Assembly (NCBI RefSeq): GCF_004005845.1
Contig: NZ_SADE01000001.1
Span: 434,001 to 498,000 of the forward strand
Direction of reading: 5' to 3'
DNA length: 64,000 nucleotides
Source: Hwanghaeella grinnelliae
Lineage (GTDB): Bacteria > Pseudomonadota > Alphaproteobacteria > UBA8366 > Aestuariispiraceae
Below are positions 55,766 through 64,000 of this stretch, one piece after another (the first letter of the stretch is position 1; the number at the start of each line of letters is the position of its first letter). The notes beneath the pieces are model-generated. The model ran no database searches. It was not told the origin of the DNA and saw nothing but the letters and a program-made list of their open reading frames with translations. Position numbers and translations under genes: made by a program.

Positions 55766-56689
55766 ATGGCGAAAATCGCGGTTGTCGGCGTTGGGGCGAT
55801 GGGCGGTGTCTATGCGGGCTTGCTGGCCGATGCGGGACATGAAGTCTGGGCGGTGGATGTCTGGCAGGACCATGTGGATGCGATCAAGTCCAAGGGACTT
55901 CGCGTCGAAGGGGCCAGCGGCGACCGTACCGTGACCTCGGTTCACGCGACGACCTCGCTTGCCGATGCTGGAACCTGCGACCTCTATATTATTGCGACCA
56001 AGGCGGACGGCGTCGGCCCTGCAGCGCAGGCGATCAAGCCGTTGGCCGGGCCGCAATCGGTGGTGCTGACGATCCAGAACGGGCTCGGCGCGGCGGAGCG
56101 GATAGAGCAATACATGCCGCTCGACAATGTGTTGCTGGGCGTGGCGGAAGGGTTCGGGGCCTCGATCAAGGGACCGGGCCATATTCATCACAACGCCATG
56201 AAGCGCATCCGCATCGGGGAATGTTCCGGCGGCATGACCGACCGGTTGCAGGCGGTTGAGAAGATTTGGCAGGAGGCCGGCTTCAACGTCCAGGCCTATG
56301 CGGATATCGAACAGCTGATCTGGGAGAAGTTCGTCTGTAACGTCACCTTCTCCGCCCCCTGCACCACCTTCAACAAGACAATCGGGGAGGTGATGGCCGA
56401 TCCCGCTTCCTGGCATATCGCGATGAATTGCGGGCGTGAGGCCTATGCCTGCGGTAAGGCCAAGGGCGTCAATTTCACCTTCGACGACGTCGATGCCTAT
56501 ATCACCGATTTCGGGTCGAAGATGCCCGACGCGCGGCCTTCCATGTTGCTCGACCATCTAAACAAGAAACGCTGCGAGATCGACGCCATCAACGGCATGG
56601 TCCCGGTGGTTGGCAAGGAACTGGGCATCCCGACCCCTTATAATGACGTGGTGTCCGGCGCGGTCCGGGCGCGAGAGGATGCATTTTGA
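55766..56689 (+). CDS. Ketopantoate reductase-family protein (ApbA/PanE-like)
   Basis: A 307-residue protein with GVGAMGGVYAGLLADAGHEV at the N-terminus (NADP-binding), IIATKADG and TIQNGLGAAERI in the Rossmann domain, and the all-helical C-terminal domain (WEKFVCNVTFSAPC). Such enzymes reduce 2-dehydropantoate in CoA synthesis, but many paralogues act on other 2-keto acids. The next gene, an AraC regulator, follows by 10 bp. Nothing nearby ties it to pantothenate, so a catabolic role is equally likely. GGAGGAAC precedes the ATG. Confidence 0.9.
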   Translation: MAKIAVVGVGAMGGVYAGLLADAGHEVWAVDVWQDHVDAIKSKGLRVEGASGDRTVTSVHATTSLADAGTCDLYIIATKADGVGPAAQAIKPLAGPQSVVLTIQNGLGAAERIEQYMPLDNVLLGVAEGFGASIKGPGHIHHNAMKRIRIGECSGGMTDRLQAVEKIWQEAGFNVQAYADIEQLIWEKFVCNVTFSAPCTTFNKTIGEVMADPASWHIAMNCGREAYACGKAKGVNFTFDDVDAYITDFGSKMPDARPSMLLDHLNKKRCEIDAINGMVPVVGKELGIPTPYNDVVSGAVRAREDAF

Positions 56690-56699
56690 GAGGTAAGGA

Positions 56700-57509
56700 G
56701 TGAAGGTTTCATTTTACCGGCCGGACCCGGCACTTACGGGGTTGGTGGAGGCCTATGTCTTGGTCGACGATCGGGACGGCGGGCTGCCTTTTTCCCCGGT
56801 TACAACGGCGCCGATGCCCTATGGGGTTTTGAGCGTCAATTTCTGCGACAGAAGTGTGGACAGTGACGGCAACCGTCATCCGGAAATCGCCTTTCTCGGC
56901 CTTCAGACAGCTATTCGCCATTGGGTCGCGGGCAACGCCACATTGTTTGCAATGGTGTTGCTTAGCCCTGTCGGTATGGCCGGGATGATGCCGGGCCTGG
57001 GACAACATACCGGAAATGCCTTGCGCAACCTGACCGACCTTCTGGGGCCTGGGCAGGCAGCGGGACTTCGCGCCGCCGCTGCGCGATTGATGGCTTTCGG
57101 CAAAACCGATCTTCTCGACCGTTGGTGCCTATCCGCCTTGTCGGCTCAAACCTTGCGCGCCTCGATGGGGGAAGCGTTGATCCAATCAATCGGCCGGCAC
57201 CGGACCTTGTACGCGGCTGCATCGTCGATGGATATTTCAGTGCGCGGCTTTCAACGCCGTTTCCATCGGGAATTCGGCACTTCCCCGACGGAACTGAGCA
57301 ATTTGGTCCGGCTGCAGAACAGCATGAAAACGGCGCGTCGGCCTGGTACTGGTCTGTTGGATGAGCGCTATGCGGATCAGTCACATCAGATCCGCCATTG
57401 GCGGCGCTATCTGGGGACGACGCCGGGGCGCTACCGGCGGTTCGAAGTATCCGCCGCGGCGCGCGCGCTGGAATGCGCCGACCCGGACGGCGCCGCCTTT
57501 TACATGTGA
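56700..57509 (+). CDS. AraC-family transcriptional regulator
   Basis: A 269-residue protein. The N-terminal half is a DUF6597-like ligand domain, and residues about 165-260 hold the AraC DNA-binding domain, with SSMDISVRGFQRRFHREFGTSP as the recognition region (residues about 178-199) and the second half ending in YLGTTPGRYRR. The start is a GTG at 56700 with GAGGTAAGGA upstream. It follows the PanE-like gene closely and may control it. Confidence 0.85.
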   Translation: MKVSFYRPDPALTGLVEAYVLVDDRDGGLPFSPVTTAPMPYGVLSVNFCDRSVDSDGNRHPEIAFLGLQTAIRHWVAGNATLFAMVLLSPVGMAGMMPGLGQHTGNALRNLTDLLGPGQAAGLRAAAARLMAFGKTDLLDRWCLSALSAQTLRASMGEALIQSIGRHRTLYAAASSMDISVRGFQRRFHREFGTSPTELSNLVRLQNSMKTARRPGTGLLDERYADQSHQIRHWRRYLGTTPGRYRRFEVSAAARALECADPDGAAFYM

Positions 57510-57599
57510 TCCCATTCCTGTCGCGATCGTTCAATACCGGCTCTGCACCACGGACCACACTCGACGCTGTTTTCAACGCGATAGCGGGAGTGTCAGGAG

Positions 57600-58361
57600 A
57601 TGTCGGACCTTAGGACAATAGCATATAGCGTGCGCGGACAACGGATGGAGAGTGTGGCCGTTTTGCCGGAAAACGACGGTAGCCTTCGTCCCTGTGTGCT
57701 CGTCTGTCACGATTGGAGCGGTATCAACGAATATACCTTGGAGACATGCGAGAAGCTGGTGGCGCTGGGCTATGCCGCCTTGGCGGTCGATGCCTATGGG
57801 GCGGGGTTGCGCGGGGACCCGGTCGGGGACAATTCCCATTTGATGACCCCGTGTCTGCAAGACCGGGACCTGTTGCAGGAGCGATTGTTGGCAGGTTTAG
57901 CCGCGGCGGCGGATCTGGCCGGCGTGAATGCGGAGAATATAGCCGCGCTTGGCTATTGTTTTGGCGGCCTATGCGCCTTGGACCTTGCGCGTCGCAACCC
58001 GGATGGTCTTCGGGGCGTGGTTACCGTGCATGGCGCGCTCAACCCTCCGCCGTCTCAATCTCCAACAGCATCGGCGCCAGCGCCTATGCGTGCGCGGGTG
58101 CTCATGTTGCATGGATGGGCCGATCCCATCGTCCCACCGGCGGAGGTGAAGGGCGCGTTCGAAGAGTTCACTGCGGCAGGGGCGAACTGGGAAATGCAGA
58201 TTTATGGGCATGCGATGCACGCCTTTACCTTTACCGGCGCGGCGTTTCCGGAGCGCGGTATCCAGCACCACCCACACGCGCATCGTCGGTCCTGGAAAAC
58301 CACCTGCACTTTCTTGGAAGAGACACTGATGGACGACGGAATTATCCGTACAAAATCATGA
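57600..58361 (+). CDS. Dienelactone hydrolase-family protein
   Basis: A 253-residue alpha/beta hydrolase with the cysteine nucleophile of dienelactone hydrolases at Cys120 in LGYCFGGLCAL. The aspartate lies in HGWADPIVPP, and the histidine in YGHAMHAFT. These enzymes hydrolyse dienelactones and related esters in aromatic catabolism, and many act on other esters. GAG lies before the ATG. Its 3' end overlaps by 6 bp the end of the convergent PAS-like gene. Confidence 0.9.
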   Translation: MSDLRTIAYSVRGQRMESVAVLPENDGSLRPCVLVCHDWSGINEYTLETCEKLVALGYAALAVDAYGAGLRGDPVGDNSHLMTPCLQDRDLLQERLLAGLAAAADLAGVNAENIAALGYCFGGLCALDLARRNPDGLRGVVTVHGALNPPPSQSPTASAPAPMRARVLMLHGWADPIVPPAEVKGAFEEFTAAGANWEMQIYGHAMHAFTFTGAAFPERGIQHHPHAHRRSWKTTCTFLEETLMDDGIIRTKS

Positions 58362-58913
58362 GACCCGAATGCCGTGGATAAGCCGGCCAACACCATCGCC
58401 ACCGTCGCGGCAGGGCAGTTCAATGACTTGGACGGTCAGGAAGCCCCTTGATTGGGCAGCCAATCTACCTTCAACAAGGCCAATGTTCCCGGTGTCGCGG
58501 ATGGTCTGAAAGTGATCGCGGAATTGGATGCCGAAGAGCCGTGGCCAATATGTGCTGAAGCGTGCGCCGGCGATATTGCTGTTGACCAAGCCGTTGAAGT
58601 TTTCCCCTGAGATGCGGAACAACGGGTCCGGCTCGGCATCTGGAAAGCACGAGATGACGATGTCGGAATGCCAGCCGCGGAAATCGACAAAGTCGAACCG
58701 GCTCCAATCCGGCAGGGCTTCGCCACCCCGCCGTTTTCCGTCCCAGACACCGATAAGGCTGCTGAATTCCGGCGCCGCCTCAAAGACCTTATCCATGGGC
58801 AGACGACGAAGATTGAACAGAGGTGCGTTCTCATCCTCCTCAATCTGGTTCAACAATCCGGTCACCGGGTTGGTTGCCGCCACGTAACGCACTCCTTGTG
58901 TATCTAAATCCAT
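58356..58913 (-). CDS. PAS-domain (PAS_5-like) protein
   Basis: A 185-residue protein resembling the PAS_5 family, which is common in Rhodospirillales. FDFVDFRGWHSDIVI and PDPLFRISGENFNGLVNSNIAG fit the beginning and centre of that domain, the second at about residues 95-116. There is no output domain, so it probably acts as a sensor partner. The assignment is by resemblance only. The first 60 residues are less conserved. Confidence 0.7.
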   Translation of the reverse strand: MDLDTQGVRYVAATNPVTGLLNQIEEDENAPLFNLRRLPMDKVFEAAPEFSSLIGVWDGKRRGGEALPDWSRFDFVDFRGWHSDIVISCFPDAEPDPLFRISGENFNGLVNSNIAGARFSTYWPRLFGIQFRDHFQTIRDTGNIGLVEGRLAAQSRGFLTVQVIELPCRDGGDGVGRLIHGIRVS

Positions 58914-59081
58914 CCAAAACTACTTAAATATTAGTAAAAATGAGTTAACAAAATCTGACCAGGGCTGGCGGGGGGCGGCCAGTGAAGCGGTATGGTGTAT
59001 GTAGGACGGCCCTCTACGCGCAGTAGAAGGAAATTATGCGAGATAAGCGTCAGCCGTGTTTCACGAACAGGGGCGAATGGT

Positions 59082-59576
59082 ATGACCGAAAAGGAACTGG
59101 ATAGAGTCCTAGAGAGAGGGTTCAAGGAATTGCCGGGTTTTTGTGATTGGTTCCTTTCCAGAACGCGATTTTCTGATCGGGGAGGAAGATGCGTCTTCTC
59201 CCGATCCGATCATCCTTGGGGGCGTTTTCCTGTCGAGTTTACAGACCCTGAAACGGGTCGAAACGAAGAAGTTCTAAGAGAAGGCGAAACGGATGTGCTT
59301 GTTGTTTTCGAGGCAAGCGATGGGATGATTTTTGCACTCCATATCGAAAACAAACTGGCCGATGGAAAATTTACTGCTTTCCAGCCGGAACTATATGCTG
59401 CCCGGGCCAAACATTGGTTGCATGACGTAAAGTATGGTCGCTATCAGGATTTTCAGACGGTTCTCGTTTCGCCGTCCACGTTTCGAAAAAAGAATGTACG
59501 GGAATCTGGGAAGTTCGACTGCTTTGTGTCCCATGAGGATATCGCAAAGTTTCTCCCTGAGTTCGGTTCGGAGTAG
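59082..59576 (+). CDS. Small PD-(D/E)XK nuclease-fold-like protein
   Basis: A 164-residue protein. GETDVLVVFE supplies a candidate catalytic Asp, IENK the E-x-K motif, and FQPELYAARA a Q-x-x-x-Y helix, in the order and spacing of PD-(D/E)XK enzymes. The gene and its flanks (about 58900-59600) are richer in A and T than the surroundings, which could indicate recent acquisition. I chose the ATG at 59082, preceded by CAGGGG. An upstream start at 58992 would add a basic segment. The function is unknown; nuclease or DNA-repair roles are possible. Confidence 0.68.
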   Translation: MTEKELDRVLERGFKELPGFCDWFLSRTRFSDRGGRCVFSRSDHPWGRFPVEFTDPETGRNEEVLREGETDVLVVFEASDGMIFALHIENKLADGKFTAFQPELYAARAKHWLHDVKYGRYQDFQTVLVSPSTFRKKNVRESGKFDCFVSHEDIAKFLPEFGSE

Positions 59577-59638
59577 GGTCTTCCGGAAGCGACGATTTAG
59601 AGCACAACCCAGCGGTGACGTTAGGACGGGAAAACCCG

Positions 59639-59995
59639 ATGACTTCCTTCTCAATGACGACAATGACCACCTATCTCTTCTTCGCCGCGGCGATCGTGGC
59701 GGAGGTGATCGGTACGACGGCACTGGCGCGGGTGGAGGGGTTTACCAGGCTCTGGCCCAGCGTGATCACTGTGGTCGGCTATGCGGCGGCCTTCTGGTTT
59801 CTATCTTATCCCTTGCGGGTCATGCCGACCGGGATCGTCTATGCGGTGTGGAGCGGGGCGGGGATCATCCTGATCACGCTGGTCGCTTGGCTGGGCTTCA
59901 ACCAGAAACTGGATATGCCCGCGCTGATCGGCCTCGCCCTGATCCTTGCCGGGGTGGTTGTGATCAATGTCTTCTCGAAATCGGTGGCGCATTAG
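59639..59995 (+). CDS. SMR-family small multidrug transporter
   Basis: A 118-residue protein with four transmembrane helices. The membrane-embedded glutamate essential for proton coupling is present in AAAIVAEVIGTTAL, and YAVWSGAGI in helix three is typical of EmrE-type members. It could export lipophilic cations or guanidinium. It has no clear partner gene. Starts at 59639 and 59654 are both possible; the first is preceded by GGACGGG. Confidence 0.9.
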   Translation: MTSFSMTTMTTYLFFAAAIVAEVIGTTALARVEGFTRLWPSVITVVGYAAAFWFLSYPLRVMPTGIVYAVWSGAGIILITLVAWLGFNQKLDMPALIGLALILAGVVVINVFSKSVAH

Positions 59996-60109
59996 TCAAG
60001 ACGCTGGACAGGGATGTAGCTGTGAACTAACCCCGAGCATTGGGGGGCTCGTTCCGTCGAGCCATAGGTAAGGGGGCAGAACCGACAGTGAAAAGGGATT
60101 GAAGCAGGT

Positions 60110-61723
60110 ATGGATTTCCAGTGGATCGCAATCGCGCTTGGTGACGTTACCTGGATCTCGATCGCCTTTGTGCTTGGCTTGCTTTCCCGCGCGGTCGGCT
60201 TACCGCCCCTGGTCGGCTTCCTCGCCGCCGGATTCGTCCTCAACGCTTATGGCATCACCAGCGGGGTCACGCTGGAACGGCTTTCGGACCTTGGCATCAC
60301 GCTGCTGCTTTTCACCGTCGGGCTGAAGCTGAATCTGCGCACCTTGGCCAAGCCGCAGGTCTGGGCGGTGACGGGCGTCCAAACCGGCGTCACCGTCGCA
60401 GTGCTGTTCATGGTGCTGACGGTGATGGCGTTGGCCGGCCTACCGCTTGCCGCGGATCTTGATTGGCCGCAGGCGCTTCTCGTCGCCTTCGCGCTCAGTT
60501 TTTCCAGCACGGTTTTTGTCGTGAAGGTCCTTGAACAGAAGGGGGAGATGAAATCCCTCCACGGTGGCATCGCCATCGGCATCCTGATCATGCAGGACAT
60601 TGCCGCCGTCATCTTTCTGGCGGTTTCGGCCGGTAAGATACCATCCCCCTGGGCCGCTTTGGTACTGCTGCTCATCCCGCTGCGGCCGGTACTGCACAAG
60701 CTGCTCGAACGCGTCGGTCATGACGAGCTGCTGGTGCTATATGGTTTTCTGCTCGCCATGGGCGGGGCAGAACTGTTTGAGATGCTGGAACTGAAAGGCG
60801 ATCTCGGCGCGCTCGTTCTCGGCGTGTTGATTGCCAACCATCCGAAAGCGGACGAGATGGCCAAGACCATGCTTGGCTTCAAGGATCTGTTCCTCCTCGG
60901 CTTTTTCCTTTCCATAGGCCTGTCGGGCGCGTTGACCTGGGAGACGGTTGCGATTGGCGTGTTGCTGACGCCTTTCGTCTTCCTCAAAGGCGCGTTGTTC
61001 TTTGCTTTGTTAACCCGGTTCCGCTTGCGCGCGCGCACGGCACTGCTCTCCTCGATCAACCTCACCAACTACAGTGAGTTCGGCTTGATTGTGGCGGCAA
61101 TCGGCATATCCAGCGGCTGGATCGGGAATGATTGGATGGTTGCGATTGCCGTTGCGCTCTCACTTTCCTTCGCTGTGGCGGCGGGGCTCAGCACCGTCTC
61201 CCAACCGCTATACACCAAGTACCGGAATCGTTGGAAACGGATGGAGCGGGACGACCTGATCTCGGATGACCGCCTGCTCGACATGCGGGGCGCGAAGATC
61301 GCGGTGATCGGCATGGGCGGTGTGGGAACCGGTGCTTTCGACATGATGCGGGAACGGGACGGCGACGTTGTCGTCGGTGTCGATATCGACCCGCAAACCG
61401 CCGCCAACCAGCGCGAGGAGGGCCGCCACGTCCTGCATGGCGACCCGTCCGACTCGGATTTTTGGGACCGTATGCAGGCCGGTCATTCGCTGGAACTGGT
61501 GATGCTCGCCCTGCCGCGCCACGCCACCAACATGGCCGTTCTGGAACAGTTGAAGGCCGCCGGATTCACCGGTCGCATTGCCGCTACTGCGCGGTTTCAG
61601 GATCAGGTCGAGGCGTTGGAGGAAGCCGGCGCCGATACGGTCTTCAATATTTACCGGGAGGCCGGCGCGGGCTTCGCCGCACATGTGGTAGGCAGGAATG
61701 CGGAGCGGGATGCCGGGCAGTAG
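60110..61723 (+). CDS. CPA2-family cation:proton antiporter with TrkA-N domain (KefB/YbaL type)
   Basis: A 537-residue inner-membrane protein. About 12 transmembrane segments (1-375) form the Na/H-exchanger fold. It is followed by a cytoplasmic TrkA-N/RCK domain starting at KIAVIGMGGVGTGAFD. The length matches KefB/YbaL-type antiporters but it lacks the longer KefC tail. It probably exchanges K or Na for H, gated by NAD(H) or a nucleotide. The start follows a 114-bp gap. Confidence 0.92.
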   Translation: MDFQWIAIALGDVTWISIAFVLGLLSRAVGLPPLVGFLAAGFVLNAYGITSGVTLERLSDLGITLLLFTVGLKLNLRTLAKPQVWAVTGVQTGVTVAVLFMVLTVMALAGLPLAADLDWPQALLVAFALSFSSTVFVVKVLEQKGEMKSLHGGIAIGILIMQDIAAVIFLAVSAGKIPSPWAALVLLLIPLRPVLHKLLERVGHDELLVLYGFLLAMGGAELFEMLELKGDLGALVLGVLIANHPKADEMAKTMLGFKDLFLLGFFLSIGLSGALTWETVAIGVLLTPFVFLKGALFFALLTRFRLRARTALLSSINLTNYSEFGLIVAAIGISSGWIGNDWMVAIAVALSLSFAVAAGLSTVSQPLYTKYRNRWKRMERDDLISDDRLLDMRGAKIAVIGMGGVGTGAFDMMRERDGDVVVGVDIDPQTAANQREEGRHVLHGDPSDSDFWDRMQAGHSLELVMLALPRHATNMAVLEQLKAAGFTGRIAATARFQDQVEALEEAGADTVFNIYREAGAGFAAHVVGRNAERDAGQ

Positions 61724-61771
61724 CCGCCTTCCATGTTATGGTCGACCGCTCACGGCAGGTTGGCTTCGTTC

Positions 61772-62935
61772 TCAATAGGCCGACCGGAACATGCTGATGA
61801 AATCCGCTTCCGTCGTGTGGCGCGGGTTCCAACGATTGTAGTTCAGCTGAAAGGCATGTTTGGCCATGGTATCCAGACTGTCTTCCGTCACGTCCAGATC
61901 CCGCAGCCGTTTCGGTACGGACAGGTCGTCGCAGAGTGTGCCGATGGCGTCCAATCCCATCTGGGCGGCCTCGCGTTCCGGTACACCTCGTACATTCATT
62001 CCCATGACACGCGCCACATCCCCAAAGCGGGCCGGATTGGCAATCAGATTGAACCGCGCCGCATGCGGCAGGCAGACCGCATTGGCCAATCCATGCGGCA
62101 CCGGATAGCGACTGCCCAGCACCATGGCCATGCAATGCACGTTGCCCAGCCCCGTCGTACCGAAGGACAGTGCCGCCAGCGCCGAGCCGTTTTGCATGCC
62201 GAGCGCAGCCTGTGTGTTCTCCCGGTTGGCCACATAGGGGCGAATGTTTTCGCTGATCAACCGCATGGCATGAAGATTCACCGCATCGGACCAGGGGTTC
62301 GCCAGTTTGGACAGGTAGCTTTCGAAGGCATGCACGAAGGCATCCACCCCGGCATGGACCGCTACATGGGCCGGCACGGTGCTGATCGCCAGCGGGTCGA
62401 GGATGGCATGCATCGCCGGGCCAAAACGGGCATGGCGGATCGCCATTTTCACATTACGCGCGGTATCGGTGATGACCGCCGCGCCGGAAACCTCCGACCC
62501 CGTTCCTGCGGTGCTGGGAATGGCGATCAAGGGGAGTGGCGCAATCGAGAACCTGTCCACCCCTTCAAGGTCGGCGACCACGCCGCCATTGGTGGCCAGG
62601 ATGCCAATGGTCTTGGCCACGTCGATGGCGCTGCCACCGCCGAGCGCGATGATCGCTTCTGACTTTTGGGTTTGGCATAGGGCAGCGCCGGCGACGACCG
62701 ACTTGTCCTTCGGTTCCGGGTCGATTTCGCTGAACTGGGTCAGAGTGACGCCCGCCGCTTCGGCGACTGCGGCGATGCGTGTCATGATCTTGCTGTCGAC
62801 CAGGGCCGGATCGACCACGCAGAGCACATTGCGCCAGCCGCCGTCGCCGAGAATATCCCGCAGTCCATCGATTGCGTTGACGCCGAAGCGGACCTGCGTC
62901 GGGCAGGAAAAGAAACCGGTTTTTTGGAGTGTCAT
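61772..62935 (-). CDS. Iron-containing alcohol dehydrogenase
   Basis: A 387-residue group III alcohol dehydrogenase. GGGSAIDVAK is the nucleotide-binding region, and metal ligands are expected in HAGVDAFVHAFES and LPHAARF. This group oxidises or reduces diverse alcohols with NAD(P). It is not part of an evident operon: the upstream 160 bp to the dioxygenase contain a 7-bp-arm dyad at 63033-63060 and no gene. Confidence 0.94.
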   Translation of the reverse strand: MTLQKTGFFSCPTQVRFGVNAIDGLRDILGDGGWRNVLCVVDPALVDSKIMTRIAAVAEAAGVTLTQFSEIDPEPKDKSVVAGAALCQTQKSEAIIALGGGSAIDVAKTIGILATNGGVVADLEGVDRFSIAPLPLIAIPSTAGTGSEVSGAAVITDTARNVKMAIRHARFGPAMHAILDPLAISTVPAHVAVHAGVDAFVHAFESYLSKLANPWSDAVNLHAMRLISENIRPYVANRENTQAALGMQNGSALAALSFGTTGLGNVHCMAMVLGSRYPVPHGLANAVCLPHAARFNLIANPARFGDVARVMGMNVRGVPEREAAQMGLDAIGTLCDDLSVPKRLRDLDVTEDSLDTMAKHAFQLNYNRWNPRHTTEADFISMFRSAY

Positions 62936-63096
62936 GGCGGGGCCTTTATGGTGTGGATTGGGATGCGTTTCCTTGCGGGGGTTATCGTAAGAACCGACCC
63001 CCTTTTCTTATCCACCCAGTAGAAAGCCGAAGTCGGCGGGCGACAATGCCGTCCCGCCGAATAGTGTTGTTTCCAATGATAGAGGTCTGCCGCGGT

Positions 63097-64000
63097 TTAC
63101 GCCGCTTCCTCTTTCACGTTTTCCATTGCGTGTAGGGTGACGCGCCACATCTCGCGTTGATGGGCGTCACTGTCGAAACCGGTCGCCGCATGCAAGGTGC
63201 AGCGGTTGTCCCAAACGACAATATCACCGGGGGACCAAGACCATTTCACGGTGAATTCCGGCCCGGTCACGAAGGGTAGCAGGTTGCGGTAGAGGGCGAC
63301 GCTTTCGTCCTCCACACCTTCCAGATCCCAAAGGTCCAGCTGTTCCTGGGAAATGGTCGCGCCCTTCGGCACCAGGGCGGCGGTGGAACTGTTCAAACCG
63401 TAAAGTGCCGGCTTTCCTGTTTCCGGATGGATCAGGACGACGGGCTGGCGATAGGGTGGGTTGGCCGCACGCTCTTCGGGCGTCAGTACCGGATAGCCCG
63501 GCGTGTAGAGGCTGATCTTCTTGTCGTGATGTGCCTGGGACATGACCGCTTCCATGCCCAGCAGTTTTTCGCGGGTTGCCGCATCCAACCGCTCGAAGGC
63601 GGTGCCGGCATCGGCGAACAGGGTTTCACCCCCACTGGGCGGGGTCTGCCGGCAATGCAGCACCGACCCGATCGTTGGCGTCGCACTGCCGATATCCGTA
63701 TGCCAGACCGGGCGGTGCGTCGTTGTGTCATAGCGCATATCCGCATCGTTCTTCAGCGCCGGCACATCCGATTGCTGGGCTATCGCACGGCCCTGTTCGT
63801 CACGAATATTTCCAATGCGCAGGATTTGCGTGCCGTCGACCATCATCAAGTCCCGGCCCGCGATCGGACGCACTTCAATCGCGCCGAAGACCTCGGCCCA
63901 GTTCAGCATGCCATCGGCGGTCAGCCCGGTCAGTTCATCCCCGCGCAGGGCGAGCAGTCCGCCATGCTTCTGCCACAGGGAAAAGGCCTGTTGCCGGAAA
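63097..64000 (-). CDS. TauD/TfdA-family Fe(II)/2-oxoglutarate dioxygenase, N-terminus outside the window
   Basis: 301 codons are visible and the frame stays open to the right edge, so the ATG at 63909 is internal. The iron-binding HxD is in VWHTDIGSA, the distal histidine in NRCTLHAATG, and the 2-oxoglutarate arginine in REMWRVTL. Family members hydroxylate taurine, 2,4-D, alkylsulfonates or gamma-butyrobetaine-like substrates using 2-oxoglutarate. The substrate is unknown. Confidence 0.92.
   Translation of the reverse strand, partial: FRQQAFSLWQKHGGLLALRGDELTGLTADGMLNWAEVFGAIEVRPIAGRDLMMVDGTQILRIGNIRDEQGRAIAQQSDVPALKNDADMRYDTTTHRPVWHTDIGSATPTIGSVLHCRQTPPSGGETLFADAGTAFERLDAATREKLLGMEAVMSQAHHDKKISLYTPGYPVLTPEERAANPPYRQPVVLIHPETGKPALYGLNSSTAALVPKGATISQEQLDLWDLEGVEDESVALYRNLLPFVTGPEFTVKWSWSPGDIVVWDNRCTLHAATGFDSDAHQREMWRVTLHAMENVKEEAA

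Noticed and set aside
1-64000. CRISPR arrays, tRNA/rRNA genes, insertion sequences, prophage
   Set aside because: No regularly spaced repeats, no cloverleaf-like or rRNA-like stretches, and no transposase, integrase or phage structural genes were recognised.

Overview
The window is chromosomal DNA from a GC-rich alphaproteobacterium. The gene content (SUF order Rrf2-sufBCDS-sufT-sufA, several Liv-type ABC transporters, many acyl-CoA enzymes, a PAS_5-like protein) fits a free-living, probably marine or soil member of the Rhodospirillales and relatives. This assignment is inferred from gene order and protein style only. Genes are densely packed. I saw no rRNA, tRNA, CRISPR array, insertion sequence or phage module. 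Both edges cut a gene: a cysteine desulfurase on the left and a TauD-type dioxygenase on the right. Layout, left to right. Positions 1-9000 hold iron-sulfur cluster biogenesis: the end of a cysteine desulfurase, a 2Fe-2S ferredoxin, glutamate dehydrogenase, then an Rrf2 regulator with paired palindromic operators heading sufB-sufC-sufD-sufS-sufT-sufA. A small Hpt protein overlapping a class II aldolase follows. Positions 10.2-18.8 kb hold acyl-CoA chemistry: two acyl-CoA ligases, a nitronate monooxygenase-like enzyme, an MDR reductase, and an SDR plus an APH-type kinase facing an ACAD11-like dehydrogenase across a bidirectional terminator. The set ligase, SDR, kinase and dehydrogenase resembles the levulinate/4-hydroxyacid route. 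Positions 18.8-31.1 kb form one long minus-strand array: two tandem substrate-binding proteins, LivH, LivM, LivG, LivF, a FadB-like bifunctional enzyme, a thiolase and paired large and small acyl-CoA dehydrogenases. It looks like uptake plus beta-oxidation of an organic acid, similar in content to pim operons. Positions 31.3-35.1 kb hold an enoyl-CoA hydratase-like protein with a CoA-transferase, facing a MerR / carboxymuconolactone decarboxylase-like / NHL-propeller operon. The MerR operon has a textbook 19-bp-spacer promoter. Positions 35.1-49.5 kb form the most unusual region, a 12-gene minus-strand operon with gaps of mostly under 60 bp. In transcription order it holds LivH, LivM, a substrate-binding protein, LivG, a LivF fused to a Tm-1-like (UPF0261) domain, a PEP-hydrolase-type TIM barrel, a flotillin with 22 exact 11-residue repeat steps, an SRPBCC protein, an SRPBCC-quinone reductase fusion, an FAH-family enzyme, an alpha/beta hydrolase and an amidohydrolase. 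Positions 49.5-54.7 kb carry its apparent regulators: a GntR protein translationally coupled to a truncated, divergent TIM-barrel protein, and convergent to them a regulator that joins the same TIM barrel to a degenerate NtrC-like module. An FAD-dependent oxidoreductase lies upstream of that regulator. Together these look like an uncharacterised import, sensing and catabolism system built around the two halves of the Tm-1 protein. Positions 54.8-64 kb hold miscellaneous genes: a Stf0-like sulfotransferase, a ketopantoate reductase-like protein with an AraC regulator, a dienelactone hydrolase, a PAS-like protein, a PD-(D/E)XK-like protein, an SMR transporter, a CPA2 antiporter, an iron alcohol dehydrogenase and the dioxygenase at the edge.
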